Of a DNA stretch of 64,000 bases, positions 1 to 13,290 are shown one piece after another. Position 1 is the first letter of the stretch. Every line of letters starts with the position of its first letter. Both the position numbers and the translations under genes were made by a program. The DNA is from Azadirachta indica (Eukaryota; Streptophyta; Magnoliopsida; Sapindales; Meliaceae). The stretch is from NCBI GenBank assembly GCA_022749755.1, contig CM040440.1:12201269-12265268 (forward strand). The letters are read 5' to 3'. Under the pieces are notes generated by a model. It ran no database searches. It worked only from the letters and a program-made list of their open reading frames with translations, and had not been told where the DNA came from.

Positions 1-3000
1 TTCTTATTCTCAATTGGGAGAACATGCATGAGCACTTTTCTTTCGGAGGTTAGATGGAGCAGCTCCACGGAAGTATCATTAACTTTTTGAGTCCCCTTAA
101 TCAAGCATTAATCCTGTTCTCACCAGAAATACCAATAGAAAAAGCAAAAAGGATGCCAAATTGGAAAGAATACAAAGATGCATCTACAATCTTTACCTGC
201 AAAATGCGAAGCTTCATCTCAGGTGTCATACATGCTATACCTACATGACGTCGCTCCCTGCAGAGTGTGCAGAAGCTATAGAAACACTTGGAGCACTGTG
301 CATGCTGGTCTTCATCCTCAATGCAAGGTGTTTCACATCTTGGGCAATATGCAACATCAGACATTGACTCGAGTGTTTTCTGTAACATTAAGGACTCCCA
401 GCGTTCAAACTCCTCATCACCAAGCAGCCTCTTCAACAAACTGGGAGGAACCATACCCCCGCATTTTGCATCCGGGCACTGGAGCTTGCTTATGGTGCCT
501 TCGGAGACATGTATATCCAAATAAGTCTTCATGCATTTCCAACAAAAGAAATGCTGACATGGCAGTCTGACAAAGTCAGTACCTAGTAAGATAAGAGAAC
601 TAATTCATTCATCAACCATAAGGTTCATCAGTGTTGCAAAAGAATAAATATTGGACAACAGGAACATCTACGTACAGATAATTGCTTCCATATAGATGTT
701 ATGATGATAATAACATCAGGCTAACACAAGAAAATGCATTGCCACAAGTAGTTAGAGATATACAAATAAAGAATGAGGCACTAAGGGTCTACATCTACCG
801 TAAAACTCTTGTAACTATAGTCAGTTCATTAAAATCAATAGATATACCTAGAAACCACATCCACAATTCAAATATTTACAAATTACAAAACTAAATTCAG
901 ATAATTTGCAGAAGCTTCTGAGAGAACGCTGAATATTCAGGTAAATCTCAGATCATGTCACTCAAGTTTTATTTAAGTTGGAAGCAATAATGTTTTGTAA
1001 CAATAAAAATTGTATTAATGACGGTAAATATTTGAAATTCCAGAAACATTCCAGGGACAACCAGGAAACCAAAATGGCGTAATTTAGTAATTTTCAACAG
1101 CAATTACCTGCAAACTCACTGAAACAGATGCAGCATTCATGAAAGGTTTTCAGAAAGTTTTCACGGCATCTCTCATCATTGTAACTTTTAATTGAAGGAA
1201 TATCGATATCAGGAGAGATACTCCCTGAGATTGCACGTCTATCCCCAGTGTGTGCTACCCCATAAGGACCGAGAAGAATTTCTTTGTCAAACCCAAGATA
1301 TGAAAGAGAGGAATTCTGTAGCCAATCTGTCCATTGATATATAACTTCTTGCCCAGATTGGTTGAGCCATATTTTTTCTAGCTCAGAGCAAAGATTGGAA
1401 ATCCTAGTGGAATTCAACCACTGAACAGAGATGGTAAAATATGGAAGGACATGGCTTGGGTATGATTTAGGTAACAAGCAGGTTAACACAATTGGTGGAA
1501 GATACTGAACTTTGAAAGAGTATGCAAAGTCGTCTGAACTTTCAGTTCTGGTATTATGATCAGTAGATGAATTTAACCGAGCAGTTAAAGTGAGTTCATC
1601 AGCAGCTTCAATATGTATATGAATCTGCAAAATGCCAAGCATGTGTGAGACAATCCACTTCCTCACAGAAAGAAAAATAATTTTATGTGAGTGGATAAAT
1701 GAGTGACCTGAAAAGATCTTAAGCTTCTTTGTTTGTCGAGAATGAAGACATTTTCCCCATATATCGACTCCATCACAAGCAACTGGCAAACAAGTTATGG
1801 ATAAGAGAAGTTAGAAACTAACTGCAGCAAAAAGTTTATATCTCAGAGAGAATAGCTTAAAAAACCCAAGGAAAATTATTAAGATAGTTTTCATATTTCA
1901 CATTGAAATTCCATATGAATTATAAGAATTTTGTCGCAATCAATTTTCTAAGTTGAAGAATCAGTTGAAAATTCTGTTTCTGATGACCATACAAAGGACA
2001 TATATTTAATTAAATAATTTATTCTACAATAAAAAAATTGTTTCATAACTGCATACAGATAATTGTCATGAAAAATCGGAAGGACATAGTACCCTACAAA
2101 TTATTGCCTTACATTTAATAAATCTCTTAAGATATATTCAGCAAGAAATGACCCCTACATGTGTTAGAGGTTTAAACCATCTTAAATTGGTTCCAGGAAC
2201 AGATCCAATATCAGAGAGTGTATCAATGATAGCAGCCAATAAGGCCACAAACCAAATGACTCAAAGCAATTCTAACCCAATGACTGAAACAGAATTCAAA
2301 ATCGTTCTGGAAGTCAGCAACTGGATCAGATTACAAAAATTACAATCTAACCTGATGTTATCATTGCCCATGCCAACACATCAATCGCTAAACACAATAT
2401 TTAGCTTTAAGTCAAATGTGATTAAGGGTATGTTTGCAATTGAGATGTTACAACTTTAAACACACAACAACGGTAGGATGGATTCATAAGAGATCAACTA
2501 TTAGTGAAAAAAGCCAGTGGGTTCCACTAAAAGTTGGTGTTAGGGAAAATTTGTTTTCAACTTCACTTCAAAGTTAATTGGAAGCCAACAATACTAAACA
2601 TACCACTGATTTCGTTAAGATCGCATATCCAATCGACTCAATGCAATGAATACATCATCTAAAATCTATTAAACTAACAGTAATACTGAACATACAAACT
2701 AATTTTACAAACTGAATCCAATTCAAGATTATTGATATTAATATTATTATATTTACCTCGTCTTCCTGCAACTGATCATTGATCCTCAGCTGCTCAGCCT
2801 CCAATTCCGGCTCTTCAACATTTAAAGCCAATTCCCTCAATATACTCTCCGTATCATAAATATCATTCTTTGACACCAAGCCCTCTTCATTATTCTGTTT
2901 TTCTTCCACTTTCTCGGTAATGCTCAAAACAATCACTTCATCATTCAACGAGTTCTCTTCATTGCTCGCAGAACCCAGTTCAGGCTCTGAAGAACTGAGC

Positions 3001-3254
3001 TTTGTTTTGTTGATAAACCCGGGTTTAGCAAGGTGACGGCGCCTGTTACGCGCTACCCAACTGGGATTTCGTTGGTTTTTTTGGGATTTTTGCGACGTTG
3101 GCTCAAAATTTTGTTGCTCTGAAGTTGACGGATGATCGGGATTGTCCTGTCGTCGGTGTGGATCGTTGAGAGGTTTGAAGGTCCCATCGTCGTCGTTCCG
3201 GAGAAGATTTTGTTGTCTTCCTCCTCTTCTCGTTCCTCTCATAGGGTGGCTCAT
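1..3254 (-). CDS. RWD-RBR (RNF14-like) E3 ubiquitin-protein ligase, 5' four coding exons, C-terminus beyond the left edge
   Basis: RBR ligases accept ubiquitin from an E2 at RING1 and pass it through a RING2 cysteine to substrate. Four exons join in frame with GT-AG borders: 3254-2757 (166 codons), 1782-1708 (25 codons), 1624-1108 and 582-197, giving 492 residues. Residues 1-150 are hydrophilic and probably disordered. An RWD domain spans about 160-315, with the typical YPxxxP at 246-252 (YPSHVLP). RING1 ligands are C355, C358, C372, H374, C377, C380, C399 and C404. The IBR begins with C443/C446, C460/C463, C468/C471 and C481. The 25-codon exon is too short to stand out as an ORF but completes the RWD start (LLVMESIYG) with exact phase. 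The IBR end and catalytic RING2 should lie left of base 1; I could not identify the next exon in 1-196. The start is the ATG at 3254, an inference. I see no damage in the part present. Confidence 0.9.
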
Positions 3255-3312
3255 ACCGTGCAGAGTGTCGTTTATGGCGGTGAGTTGCTGGTGAATGAAA
3301 TGCCAACTATCG

Positions 3313-3327
3313 ATTCTATATATGTGA
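3313..3327 (-). promoter_or_regulatory. Possible TATA element of the RBR ligase gene
   Basis: On the minus strand this reads CATATATAG, about 60-70 bases upstream of the proposed ATG at 3254. That suits a short 5' UTR. It is a weak call because TA-rich runs are common in this window. Confidence 0.3.
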
Positions 3328-3379
3328 TTTTGAAACGTTTTCTTGGAAAACTTTCTGCATAAGTAGTTTTTCCAGTAAG

Positions 3380-3404
3380 GGAAAATAATAATAATAATAA
3401 TAAT
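3380..3404. repeat. (AAT)n microsatellite upstream of the RBR ligase gene
   Basis: About seven consecutive AAT-type triplets lie just upstream of the presumed promoter of the minus-strand RBR gene. Confidence 0.8.
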
Positions 3405-3654
3405 GGCTCCTTCTACACTACTTTTTTCCCAATATTAATAACGAGAAAATTGTGGACCGCTAGATAAAATTAAAGGTCTCATATTTTATATTTTAAAATA
3501 TTAATTTAATTTTTTAAAATCAATTTTTTTAGTTTTATCTATTGTTTAAGTTTCAACAATTTTATTTTGACTTTCTGTAAAACTGAATAATCTTTAACAA
3601 TTTTTGTTTAACTTTTAGTAAAACTCAAACTTCAATTATATCATATAACATGAA

Positions 3655-4510
3655 TGTAAAATAAAATATTTCTATAAGTTAAAAATAAAAAAAAAATATA
3701 AGCCTATGTAATAGAGTAAAAAGAAACATTGAATTAATAAATTTAATATAAAAAATATACATGCACTAAAATAAATATAAATTAACATCAAATTATCGAA
3801 TGATAATAATACAGTCATAAACAAATCAAAAAAATTAAAATGGTGATGTAAAAGTTATAAATCAACATAAAATTTGTAGTTTTCATATAAAACATGAAAT
3901 TATAACATATAATTTATATGTAAATTAAAATACTTATAAAAGTTAAAAAATAAAATATAATATAATATGAAAAAGTAAAAATAAACATTAGTTACTTAAA
4001 TTCAATATAGAAAATATAAATACACTGAAATAAATATAAATTAACATAAAATTATAAAATGACAGCAATATAGTTATAAACAAAATAAAAGAAATGTAAT
4101 TGTAACGTACAAGTTATAAATTCACATAAATATTGTAATATTCACATAAAAATATTAAATTAAACTTATAACATGTATGTAAAACAAAATACTTGTAAAA
4201 GGTATAAATAAAATAAAAGCCAACATCAAAGAGTAAAAATGAATATCAATTTTAAAAATTTAATATAAAAATTATAAATGCACTGAGATAAATATAAATT
4301 ACAATAAATTATCAAATGATAACAGTATACCTGTAAACAAAATAAAAGAAATGTAATTATAACTTAAACTTTATAAATCCACATAAAATTTATAATCTTT
4401 ATATAAAAGATAAAATTATAATATAAAACATATATGTAAAACAAAATAATGGTAAAAGTTAAAAATAAAAAATAAAAAATAATAAGTCAGCATAAAAGAG
4501 TAAAAATTGA
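3655..4510. repeat. AT-rich tandem repeat, about 260-bp unit, just over three copies
   Basis: A phrase beginning TGTAAAA(C/T)AAAATA followed by a GTTAAAAAT-like motif recurs at 3655, 3919, 4178 and 4435, spacings of 264, 259 and 257 bases. Between them the same order of motifs returns each time: a 'gagtaaaaa' block, an 'aaataaatataaatta' block, an 'atgata/gcaatata' block and an 'acataaaat' block. The last copy is partial. No coding potential is seen. The rest of 3430-6700 is AT-rich with no recognised gene. Confidence 0.75.
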
Positions 4511-5939
4511 TTATTGATACTTTGAATTTATTTCATTTATTTAATCTTTTTTTTTATATGTGTTCTAATAATTTTTTTCTCGTTTTTTTATTTTTTTTCT
4601 TAGTTGCTTGATGTTAAAGTATCATTTTATAAATGGTAAACGTCAGTAATTTACTAATAGCATCCTCGTTGTGCAAATTGAATTTTCATTACATGTGATT
4701 AAGATTTCTTAAATTTTATGGTCCTTATAAATAATAACATTGATTTTAAAAAATTAGATTAATTTACATTTTAGTTTTCTTAATAATCTTTTTCAAAATT
4801 TCTTGTTCATATTCGTACAATTACATGTATGCTTTTCTTCACTAACAAATTATCAATTTTAAAATATTTCCGTTTTTTTATCTATTAATGTGATATTAAT
4901 TATAGGGTTATTTTACTATACTATTTATTCTCAATTATGATAATAATGTTTACATGCTTAAAATAATATAAATTTTCATTAATTCTTATAAATATAAAGA
5001 ATATAAGTAATAGATGAGATGTGTCATACTTTCTAATATTGATTTTTGAGCTTAAATAATTTATTTTATTATTAATAATTTTTTGAAAAATTAAAGAAAG
5101 ATTGTGCATTTAGATAATATCTAAATTAATTTTTTTAAAATAGATTATTCATTACATGCATAACACGGTCTTTATCATTAATTTTTTTTTTTATAATATA
5201 TGAATTTTTATTTCAAATATATTTTAAAAAGTAAATTATATCTAAATTGTTTTAATATATTAAAAAATAAAATATAAAAAAAATAACTTTTAACCTTAAC
5301 AGTAAATTAATTTCACATGCTATCTATTGAATAGGTTAATTACCATTACTTAAAATGAATACATCAAATTTTAATTTCAAAGTCTAAAAGTCAATAAAAA
5401 AGAGTTATTAATACTGGGATTTATCATAGAATTTTCCATAATAATGATGATAACAATAATAATTTTATTTATAATGCAATAAATTTATTTAATAATAATA
5501 ATAATCAACGAAATAAACATATTAGGTAATAATGTGTTCATCCCTAAACTTTTCAAATTAATGTAATTAACAAAAGTTTAAATTTTCTAACAATTTCATC
5601 CTTAGTAGACTAAGGGGTAATAATTTTGATGGACATACAATTGCTCAACATAAATTCGATATGAATAAACTGATTTATATGAACAAAAATAATGAATAAA
5701 CTTATTTACATGAACAGAAATAATAATTATACCATATTTTTGTCACTTATTTAATAATTATGTTGTATTTATATTTAAACTTTATGACCTATTAATTTGT
5801 TTAAAGTCTGTCGGTTAATTGAATAAATTTTTTGTATAAATTTGTTTATAATACAAATTTATTTAAGACTTATTTAAAATTATTCTACATAAGTTGTTCG
5901 TAGCATGTGGACAATGATGTTGTTGCTTACTTTATTTAT

Positions 5940-6270
5940 TTGATTAAAATATTTTACATAAGTTAAAAGAGTAATTATTTTTAGATAATATTATATTCAT
6001 TTTAGTCTATATTAAGTTAAAGTGTTATCTTGATGTTCAAAGAATCCTATTAATATGTTTAAATAGTTTAATTATATCTTATCATGTTAAATAGATTAAT
6101 TATTTTAATTAAAATATTTTACATAAATTAAAAGTATAATTATTTTTAGGTAATATTATATTCATTTTAGTTTATAAAGTCAAAGTTTTATTTTGAAGTT
6201 GAAAGAATCCTATTAATATGTTTAAATGATTTAATTATATTTTATCATGTTAAATAGATTAATTATTTCT
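5940..6270. repeat. Tandem duplication, about 165-bp unit, two copies
   Basis: TTAAAATATTTTACATAA starts at 5944 and again at 6109. The following roughly 150 bases match closely, including AATCCTATTAATATGTTTAAAT and ATCATGTTAAATAGATTAAT. It is noncoding and looks younger than most repeats here because divergence is low. Confidence 0.75.
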
Positions 6271-7689
6271 AATCTTATTGTATCTAATAGTGTTGTGAGA
6301 GCAATTTATAATTATTCATTAATTACATCTTATTGTGTTATATTATGTCATAACACAAATGACTTATTTATTAATCGTGTCTAATTATGTGGTATTGTAT
6401 TACTTATATGATACATGGGTTATATTTATGTTTGAAATTCTAACACAATTAACAAATTTGTTAAATTCATAGCAACCTAAATTTGTTATATCCTACTAAT
6501 AATATGACAAAAATATAAGGCATAACACAAATTGTCGCGCTTATTAATCAAATATGTGAACTCAAAAAAAAAAAAAGAGATTGATTTGCTAAATTAATTT
6601 GTTGTTTCAAAAACACTAAGGCACTAAAACATTATTACCTCAAATAAAAATTAAATAATTTAAAATAAAATCGCTTCCCAATTTTAAATGTGATATTACA
6701 AATAGTTTATATTGATGTCAATTTCTTGATACGGTGACTTGATCAAGAACCAGCCAAAATACAAGATTTTTAATATTTGGAGAACATCAATAAGCTTAGG
6801 AAAACAACAACCTCGAAACAATTTCATGACTTCGATTGAATTTTTTTGGGCTCCAAGGAACTTCACGAGGGAAGAATCAGCATGAAATTGGCATTCTTGA
6901 GCCTAGAGACCTATACTTATAAGAAATGGTTCACTGATGATGCCACCAACATGGACACTCCAATGATCAAGTTAGGATCTTATTGAAAGAAATGATAAAT
7001 GTTAATGTGTTTAGAGAGAAGAAAGTTTCTAAATCATTTTACCTTTACCATCCTCACTATTTACAGTGCCGATGAAGGAAGTCATCTCATAAATCGCCTA
7101 CATGTATTTCTCAATCATTAGTTTTTTCTTCCTCGATCGAGATAATTGCCATATGTCATTACTAAATTGAAGGAGGGTTTTTTATTTTTTTAAAATTTGT
7201 CCTTTCCTGACATATTGTTCCTTGCCAACATAAGGCATTCCCCAATATCCTTCTTTGCACCGACCTAGGAGCATTATCTTTCTTTCTTTTGTTCCATTTT
7301 ATCGTGAATTAAAGAAATTCCTAGGGAGCTCATATGACACTCTTTAAAGAGATCACTCTTCACTTATTATGCTTGAGGAATGGTTTGTATTAAATGTCAC
7401 ATTATTGAGGTAAACTTCTTTTATGAACTTCCTTTTTGTGAGTTGTATTACTTCCCTCGCAAATACAACCAATCCCTATTGTCCCAACACTTTTGTGAAG
7501 GGAAAACTATAGGATGCACCATATAGGATGTCTTTTTCAATAGTCACTTACAGTTTATCAAGGGACGATAACGAGATATACCATCTGGATAGCTCTCCTT
7601 GGAATTCTCACGTGGTTACTTTAAACTTTCCTTTTTGAACTTTTCTTTATGAATTTTTCTTAAAAGACAACTATAAGATACACTATGTG

Positions 7690-8030
7690 AGTAGTCTTTC
7701 TTGACCATGCCACGTAATTTCTTTTATGTATACCCATAAACTTATCAAATCTATTAAGCCAAACTCTTGGTGATTGTTTCAATCTGCAAAGTGATTTTTC
7801 TAGCCTACATAACATTTCACTTCTACGTTAATTTGCTTTCAAAGCTTGAGGGAAATGCTATATAGACTTCTTTTGTAAAGGACAATTCAAGTTAGTTGAC
7901 AAGGATAAAAGAACTCTAATTGTATTCAATTTTGCAACCGATGCAAATGTCTCCTAGTAGACAGTACCATAGGTTTGTATTAATATTTTTGCAACTACCT
8001 TTATGTTATACTTGTTCATGACAGAATTGA
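7690..8030 (-). pseudogene. Ty1/copia reverse-transcriptase fragment, decayed
   Basis: Read on the minus strand in one frame, this gives copia RT landmarks in order: KVVAK (compare RLVAKG), QTYG-x-VY, ETFASVAKLNTIRVLLSL, a degraded NAFL region (HFPQAL), then SLCRLKQSPRVWLNRFDKFMG. That last block is the typical SLYGLKQSPRAW stretch just before the YVDD motif. At least three in-frame stop codons interrupt it. Sequence further along the minus strand (below 7690) drifts out of recognisable coding. The upstream end stops at the LTR-like block beginning near 8030, so a Ty3-type element probably inserted into, or was joined to, the copia RT. It cannot encode an active enzyme. Confidence 0.75.
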
Positions 8031-9476
8031 TATATATGCGTGTGACCGTAAGTGCACGGATCGTGACAAGTAATACAGTGTTAAAACTAAATATCATCTC
8101 ATAAGGACTGAATTTTTAAATTAAAGTTAAGTACTATAGTTATGGCAACCTAATTTTATCTAGGTGAACCAATTTCAAAATGCAATTGCAAGAACAAAAA
8201 GAAAGTCAAGTAACATTCTAAACTAAGAAAAATAAATAAATGACAACACACGGATAAAGAACATACAATTAAGCAAATGGAAACCTATATAATGAGAATT
8301 CTAGGGTCTTGACTTCACTAAATTCTCTCCATATTTCTCTTATTAGTTATTATTAATGAGTTCCAATTCAATGTAGTAATCATGAGTCTAAGATTAACCT
8401 CATTACCTCTTCCAAATGTTAAATAAAATCCTATATATAATTAACCAAGCTAATATCCCTATCTAACTTGATTAGGTCACACACTCATTAAACATCACCC
8501 ATATTTAGTTACTAAGGAATTGATTACCTCCTGATCTTACAATATCCTTAGTATTTCTATGATTATTAAGTGTCGATCTCCTCCTGAACTCAAAATAACC
8601 TAGATTTTATTTTCTCAAATCAATAATTGAATCAATATTTCCCAAGCATCAAATAATTCATCATGAATCAACTACTTTATCACATAACAAATTAGAAGCA
8701 TTAAGCAAAGGGAAATACAAGTGAATTGAAATCTAATTTCATTAAAAAAAACTAAATACTTGAAACATGGTTTAAATAGAGCTATATCATACCCGTAGAT
8801 AATAAAATTACCATAACATACGCAAATCCATAGCATTAATCATCAACAAATTCATAAATGCAAACATAGTCTCAATAATATCACAATTACAAATTTTAAG
8901 AGATAAAATAAGGAAAAGAGAGAAAACTAGAATTAATCGATGCTTCAAAACTTCAATCTTTAAGAAATCCTCGAAGAATTTTTCAAGAACATAGAAGCTT
9001 CAAATTTTTCTCTCTCTTTAAAATCCCTCTTCTATTTTTGGAAAATGGTTGCTAATGTAGAACATGATGAAACCTTCCAAATTAGGTAAAATCTCACCAT
9101 TCATCCTTCATCCAAGAGCTACCCATGGCCCTTACACGTCATTTAACTTATGAGGTGGCACAGCTGCGTGACTAGGAGGCGTGGTTGAAATATGCTAGCT
9201 ATATAGGGAGGCATGGCTGTGCTATGAGGTGATGCGAGTGAGCCAAGGTTGCTACCTCCTTTATGTTTGGAGGCCTTGAGTGCTACTCGCATGGTCACAT
9301 CGTTAATTCTGCTTATGTTATGTTTTTTGCTCCTATTTTCTTTACTTCTCTCTCTTTTCATCTTTGAACATTAATCTCTCCTCAAATTCAATTTTCTTGC
9401 CTTCCTACACAAAACTATACAACTTTATCAAATAACACTTGAGTAATTAATTCACGAGTTAACTATTCACTCATCA
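8030..9476 (-). repeat. Ty3/gypsy-type LTR, antisense
   Basis: On the minus strand the block begins TGATGAGTGAATAG at 9476. It is directly preceded by a stretch reading TTGAGGACAATCAAATG then TTTAAGTTTACAGG, like the PPT-proximal sequence seen before the plus-strand LTR at 60,048. It ends near 8030-8040 after the shared CGTGCACTT motif (CGATCCGTGCACTTACGG). The motif order resembles the LTR-like blocks at 49-51.4 kb and 60.0-61.4 kb. The exact 3' end is uncertain. Short ORFs inside (for example 9143-9361) are not genes. Confidence 0.6.
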
Positions 9477-11000
9477 ATTACCTGTAAACTTAAACATTTG
9501 ATTGTCCTCAAGTAAATAAAGCAAGAAAGAGTGTGAAAAAGAAGAGTGCACACGTAATCTTAATGACGCAAAATACATATTTGAGCATAAATTTTTAGTC
9601 TAAAACTTCAAGCCTCAAAGATTAAAAATCTTGGTAGTTTAAGGAAAAGTTCAAAACATTGAAATTTTATCTAGAATTTCAACTTGAATGTCGAACTTTA
9701 CCCTACTCAAAACTCCTTGTGTAAGTGTGTGATTAGCCAATCTTACTTAATCATTCTTTAACTTGGATCAATTTATGCAAATAAGTGAGTTATATTGGAC
9801 CTTTAGACAATGATATTTATTAATTCCATGTGCTTGCCTTTCAGATCATTCTCCACTAATGTAGATTAACACACCATCAAGGATCATTAACACTTTAGCT
9901 TACAATTGTAGGCTAGGGTTAAGGTAGGATAATGGATATTATAGTTTTTAAACACCCTAAACACATCAATTATTTTAGGATATCCTAGTAGAGGTCTTTA
10001 TATCTTCTAATGAACACTCAAACCTCATAATACATTTTTTTGTATCACCCATTTATTTAACCCTCTTTTTTTTTTTAATTGAGTTGCTACACCCTTAAAC
10101 TTATTTCTTTAAATTAATGGTCATAGATGCAGTACTTTTTTTTTTTTTCAATTCCAATGTATCTAACACAACTCCATCAATCGTCCCATAATTTATGCAA
10201 TGGTTCTAATGTTTTCCTCGGATGATCAACTACTTATGAAAGTAGGATAGAAATTGAAAAATTGATTCAAAGATCTTAAATATGTATATGATAAGAAAAT
10301 GTAACATTTGGCTCAATGTGGTGAACTAGGGATAAAATCAATTTAGTTAGGCTAAAAAAGCTCAAACAATCTAAATATGGTGTAAATCATGTATTTAATC
10401 ATTCATTACCTAGGATTTTGCCTCAAATGGTAATCAAACAAGTTCTAGAATTCAATAAGAGCTTCAACTCACGTATTTCACATAAACTTTTTCTTATATA
10501 GTATGAGTACAGGTATAAAATCATTCACAACCAAACACAATCAAGAAATACTATTAGGACAAATGAAATGGGCATTTTTTAAAGTCGACTAAAAAAGAAC
10601 TTCTTCTAGTATTGATTCCACCATAGAGGCCATTTTATTGATAAAACCATCTTCTATCATAAAGATGTGAACAAGAATATCAACTTTTTTACGAGTAAAA
10701 ACGATGACACTGCAAGCAAGAAAATTGGCATTGGGCTCGAGCCTAAGCCTAAGCCTAAGGCAACACTACATCGTTTTGTCCAAGTAACAATATAACAGGC
10801 AAAAGTGAATCCAAGCCACTCTTAAGAGCTCAATTTGTGAAATGTTGTATGAAAGGTAAAAATAACTCAAGTCTAGCTCAAATCAATATAATGACCTTGG
10901 TCAAACCTACTTAAACGAAACTTAGACCCAAAATATCCATTATATAATTAGGCTAATATATAAAGAACACATAAACCCAAAAATCTTAGAACCCTTTTTA
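9477..11000 (-). mobile_element. Probable post-pol internal region of the antisense Ty3/gypsy element
   Basis: This is noncoding, frame-broken sequence directly upstream (minus sense) of the LTR at 8030-9476. The only firm landmark is the PPT-proximal 'GAGGACAATCAAA' phrase at about 9490-9515. No gag, protease, RT or integrase motif was recognised. The right-hand limit is arbitrary, and 11,000-13,290 shows no recognised gene. Confidence 0.35.
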
Positions 11001-13290
11001 TCACAAACCCTTATTGCAATTAATTTAGGATTAATTAAAATAAGTATTTACAAGTATAAGTTTTTTTACATCTCTTTTAATTAGGATTTAATTACATATG
11101 TTTTTATTCCTAAATAAAGACTTCTCTTAAGAAGATAACTTGTATTATGTTAGTATAACGTGATTAAGTTATATTCCACTATACATCACATATTATATAA
11201 AGAGGCAATATTCCACATTTCGAGACGTCTAAAAGACATGTCCTTAAATTATCACTTAAAGGTAGAGATCATCTTAGCACATCTTACTTATCGTTTTGAT
11301 ATATCTTGAGATTTAGTTCCACCATTAGGGCCCAGCAACCAATATAACTCTGTTATAATTATAACACAAATGCCATTAGGCTTTCTCCTTAACATCCAAC
11401 TAAGCAAACCTTAGCAAACCTTGTTTTCGACCATCTTTTGCTGCAATAACCAACGTTAGTTATTACCCTAGCACTCTTTCTTCATTCTTGCATCTATAGG
11501 TGTCAACATGGTTACCTTTAGATCTGCAAAACATCTTTTTCGTAGTGTTAAACTTATCAAGTTTCATGTAGGCATATCATATACCACCAATAACGAGGTA
11601 GTACGATATTATTATGACCTAATAGTAGTTGTGATATTTTTAAAATCTATATTCCTTTATATTAGTACTAGACTTAACTCACTTATACACTATAGACTCA
11701 TAGTTTGATTCTTGTGCCATATTAAGTATCATAATGGTAGCATTAATAGTGATAACAAATCCCTTTAATCAGCTAATCAATCTTTTAAAATCACAATAGT
11801 ATGACTCTTGAGCCACCAAGTGAGATCTAAAAGATATAGTGAGCATTATTCCCTACAACTTAAAAAAGATATAAAAGCTCAACCCAGATTCAGAGGCCCA
11901 GTGATTTCAAGCGCACTGAGCATACTTCAAGTATTGTTCAAATATACAACTAATGAAAATCCAAAACATGCTTGACCAAATTTATCTCACGACAACTATT
12001 TAATAATCTTCTCACAAACTTAACATATTTTTCATCTATTATATCATATATTCTAAAAGATTTATAATATTACCTACCTAAATACTAATAAGTTTAATTC
12101 TAAATATGATTGTTTTAAAATATGAAATAAATCCATTAAATATTAATAAGTTAACATAGTATAATTACTTAAACAATTAATCATGTCATAAACATGTTTA
12201 CATATTTGACCTAATTATTATTCGTATCACATTTTTATAACTCATTTATTAATTATGTGATTTTAGGTCAATCCAAACTTGTTAACTTCATATCATATGT
12301 GTGATAATTTGATGGTTGTGTCAAAAATTACTCTTATCTGGCAGGGACCTATATGAAATTAAAAAATAACCAAATTTGGTGGACTGTTTTATTAAAAGTA
12401 ACAAATTATATCGTTATTTGTTATTTCATAAAAGTATAGGGATGCAAACATTATTACTTAATTTAGGTGGATCTTGCACGACAACGGGCTGAATCCATGT
12501 TGCAATGGGCCCAAAAGGTCTACATTGTTTTCCATCTTTTGAATAGGAAAAATATATTAGCTAATGTCATTTTATCTAAAATTTTAATACATCTAAAATT
12601 TACATATAATTCAAAATAGATAAATTTAATAATATGTAATTTTATCTATAAATATATTATTTTATTTTATCTATAAATATATAATTTTATTTATAATATT
12701 TAAATATAAGTACTTAAAATAATAATTTGACATATTAAATTCTTGTAGATAAATAGGAAAGCTGGCATAAAAGTTTATAGAGATTTTTTTTTTAAATTAT
12801 AATTAAATCAAATTTATTAATTAACAATTAGTGATTATAACTCTCCCAATGAGGTTGTACAAAATATCTTGTTTATTTTATTTTTACTCTTAAAAAAATA
12901 GTTTTAATTTAATTGAAGAAATAGCCAGCCGATTGAAGGTAGGAAAAAAATTATAATTGTTTTATGATAGAATTATTAAAAGTGATATATATATATATAT
13001 ATAAGAGCTTGAGTGATAAATATGAATCACTAAATAAAAATAGTGTTATATATAAAACAATTTAACGGTTGGGATCTTATAATAAATAAAAATATATTAG
13101 TTCTAATGTACCCCAGAAGTGACTAGAGTACACGGTTGTTTGTTTATATTTAAAAAACTAATTTTTTTTTTTATTTTCAAAAATAGAAAAAATGTTTAAT
13201 TGCATGTACTCTGTAACATTCATTGTCAAAAACATAAAACATTATTTTAAAAATTGTTAACTAAAAATTAAAAAAAAAATTAAAGTTTAG

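Noticed and set aside
1..110. Possible fifth RBR exon (minus reading [12 protein letters not shown] or SNLRKK)
   Set aside because: No acceptor site in the right phase and no convincing match to the IBR-RING2 linker.
54..570. Several plus-strand ORFs up to 130 aa over the left end
   Set aside because: They are antisense to the RBR ligase exon at 197-582, which has clear RING/IBR cysteines on the minus strand.
2148..2459. 103-aa plus-strand ORF
   Set aside because: It lies within the first intron of the RBR gene, with low-complexity composition and no domain.
9143..9361. 72-aa basic minus-strand ORF
   Set aside because: Lies inside an LTR and has no recognisable domain.
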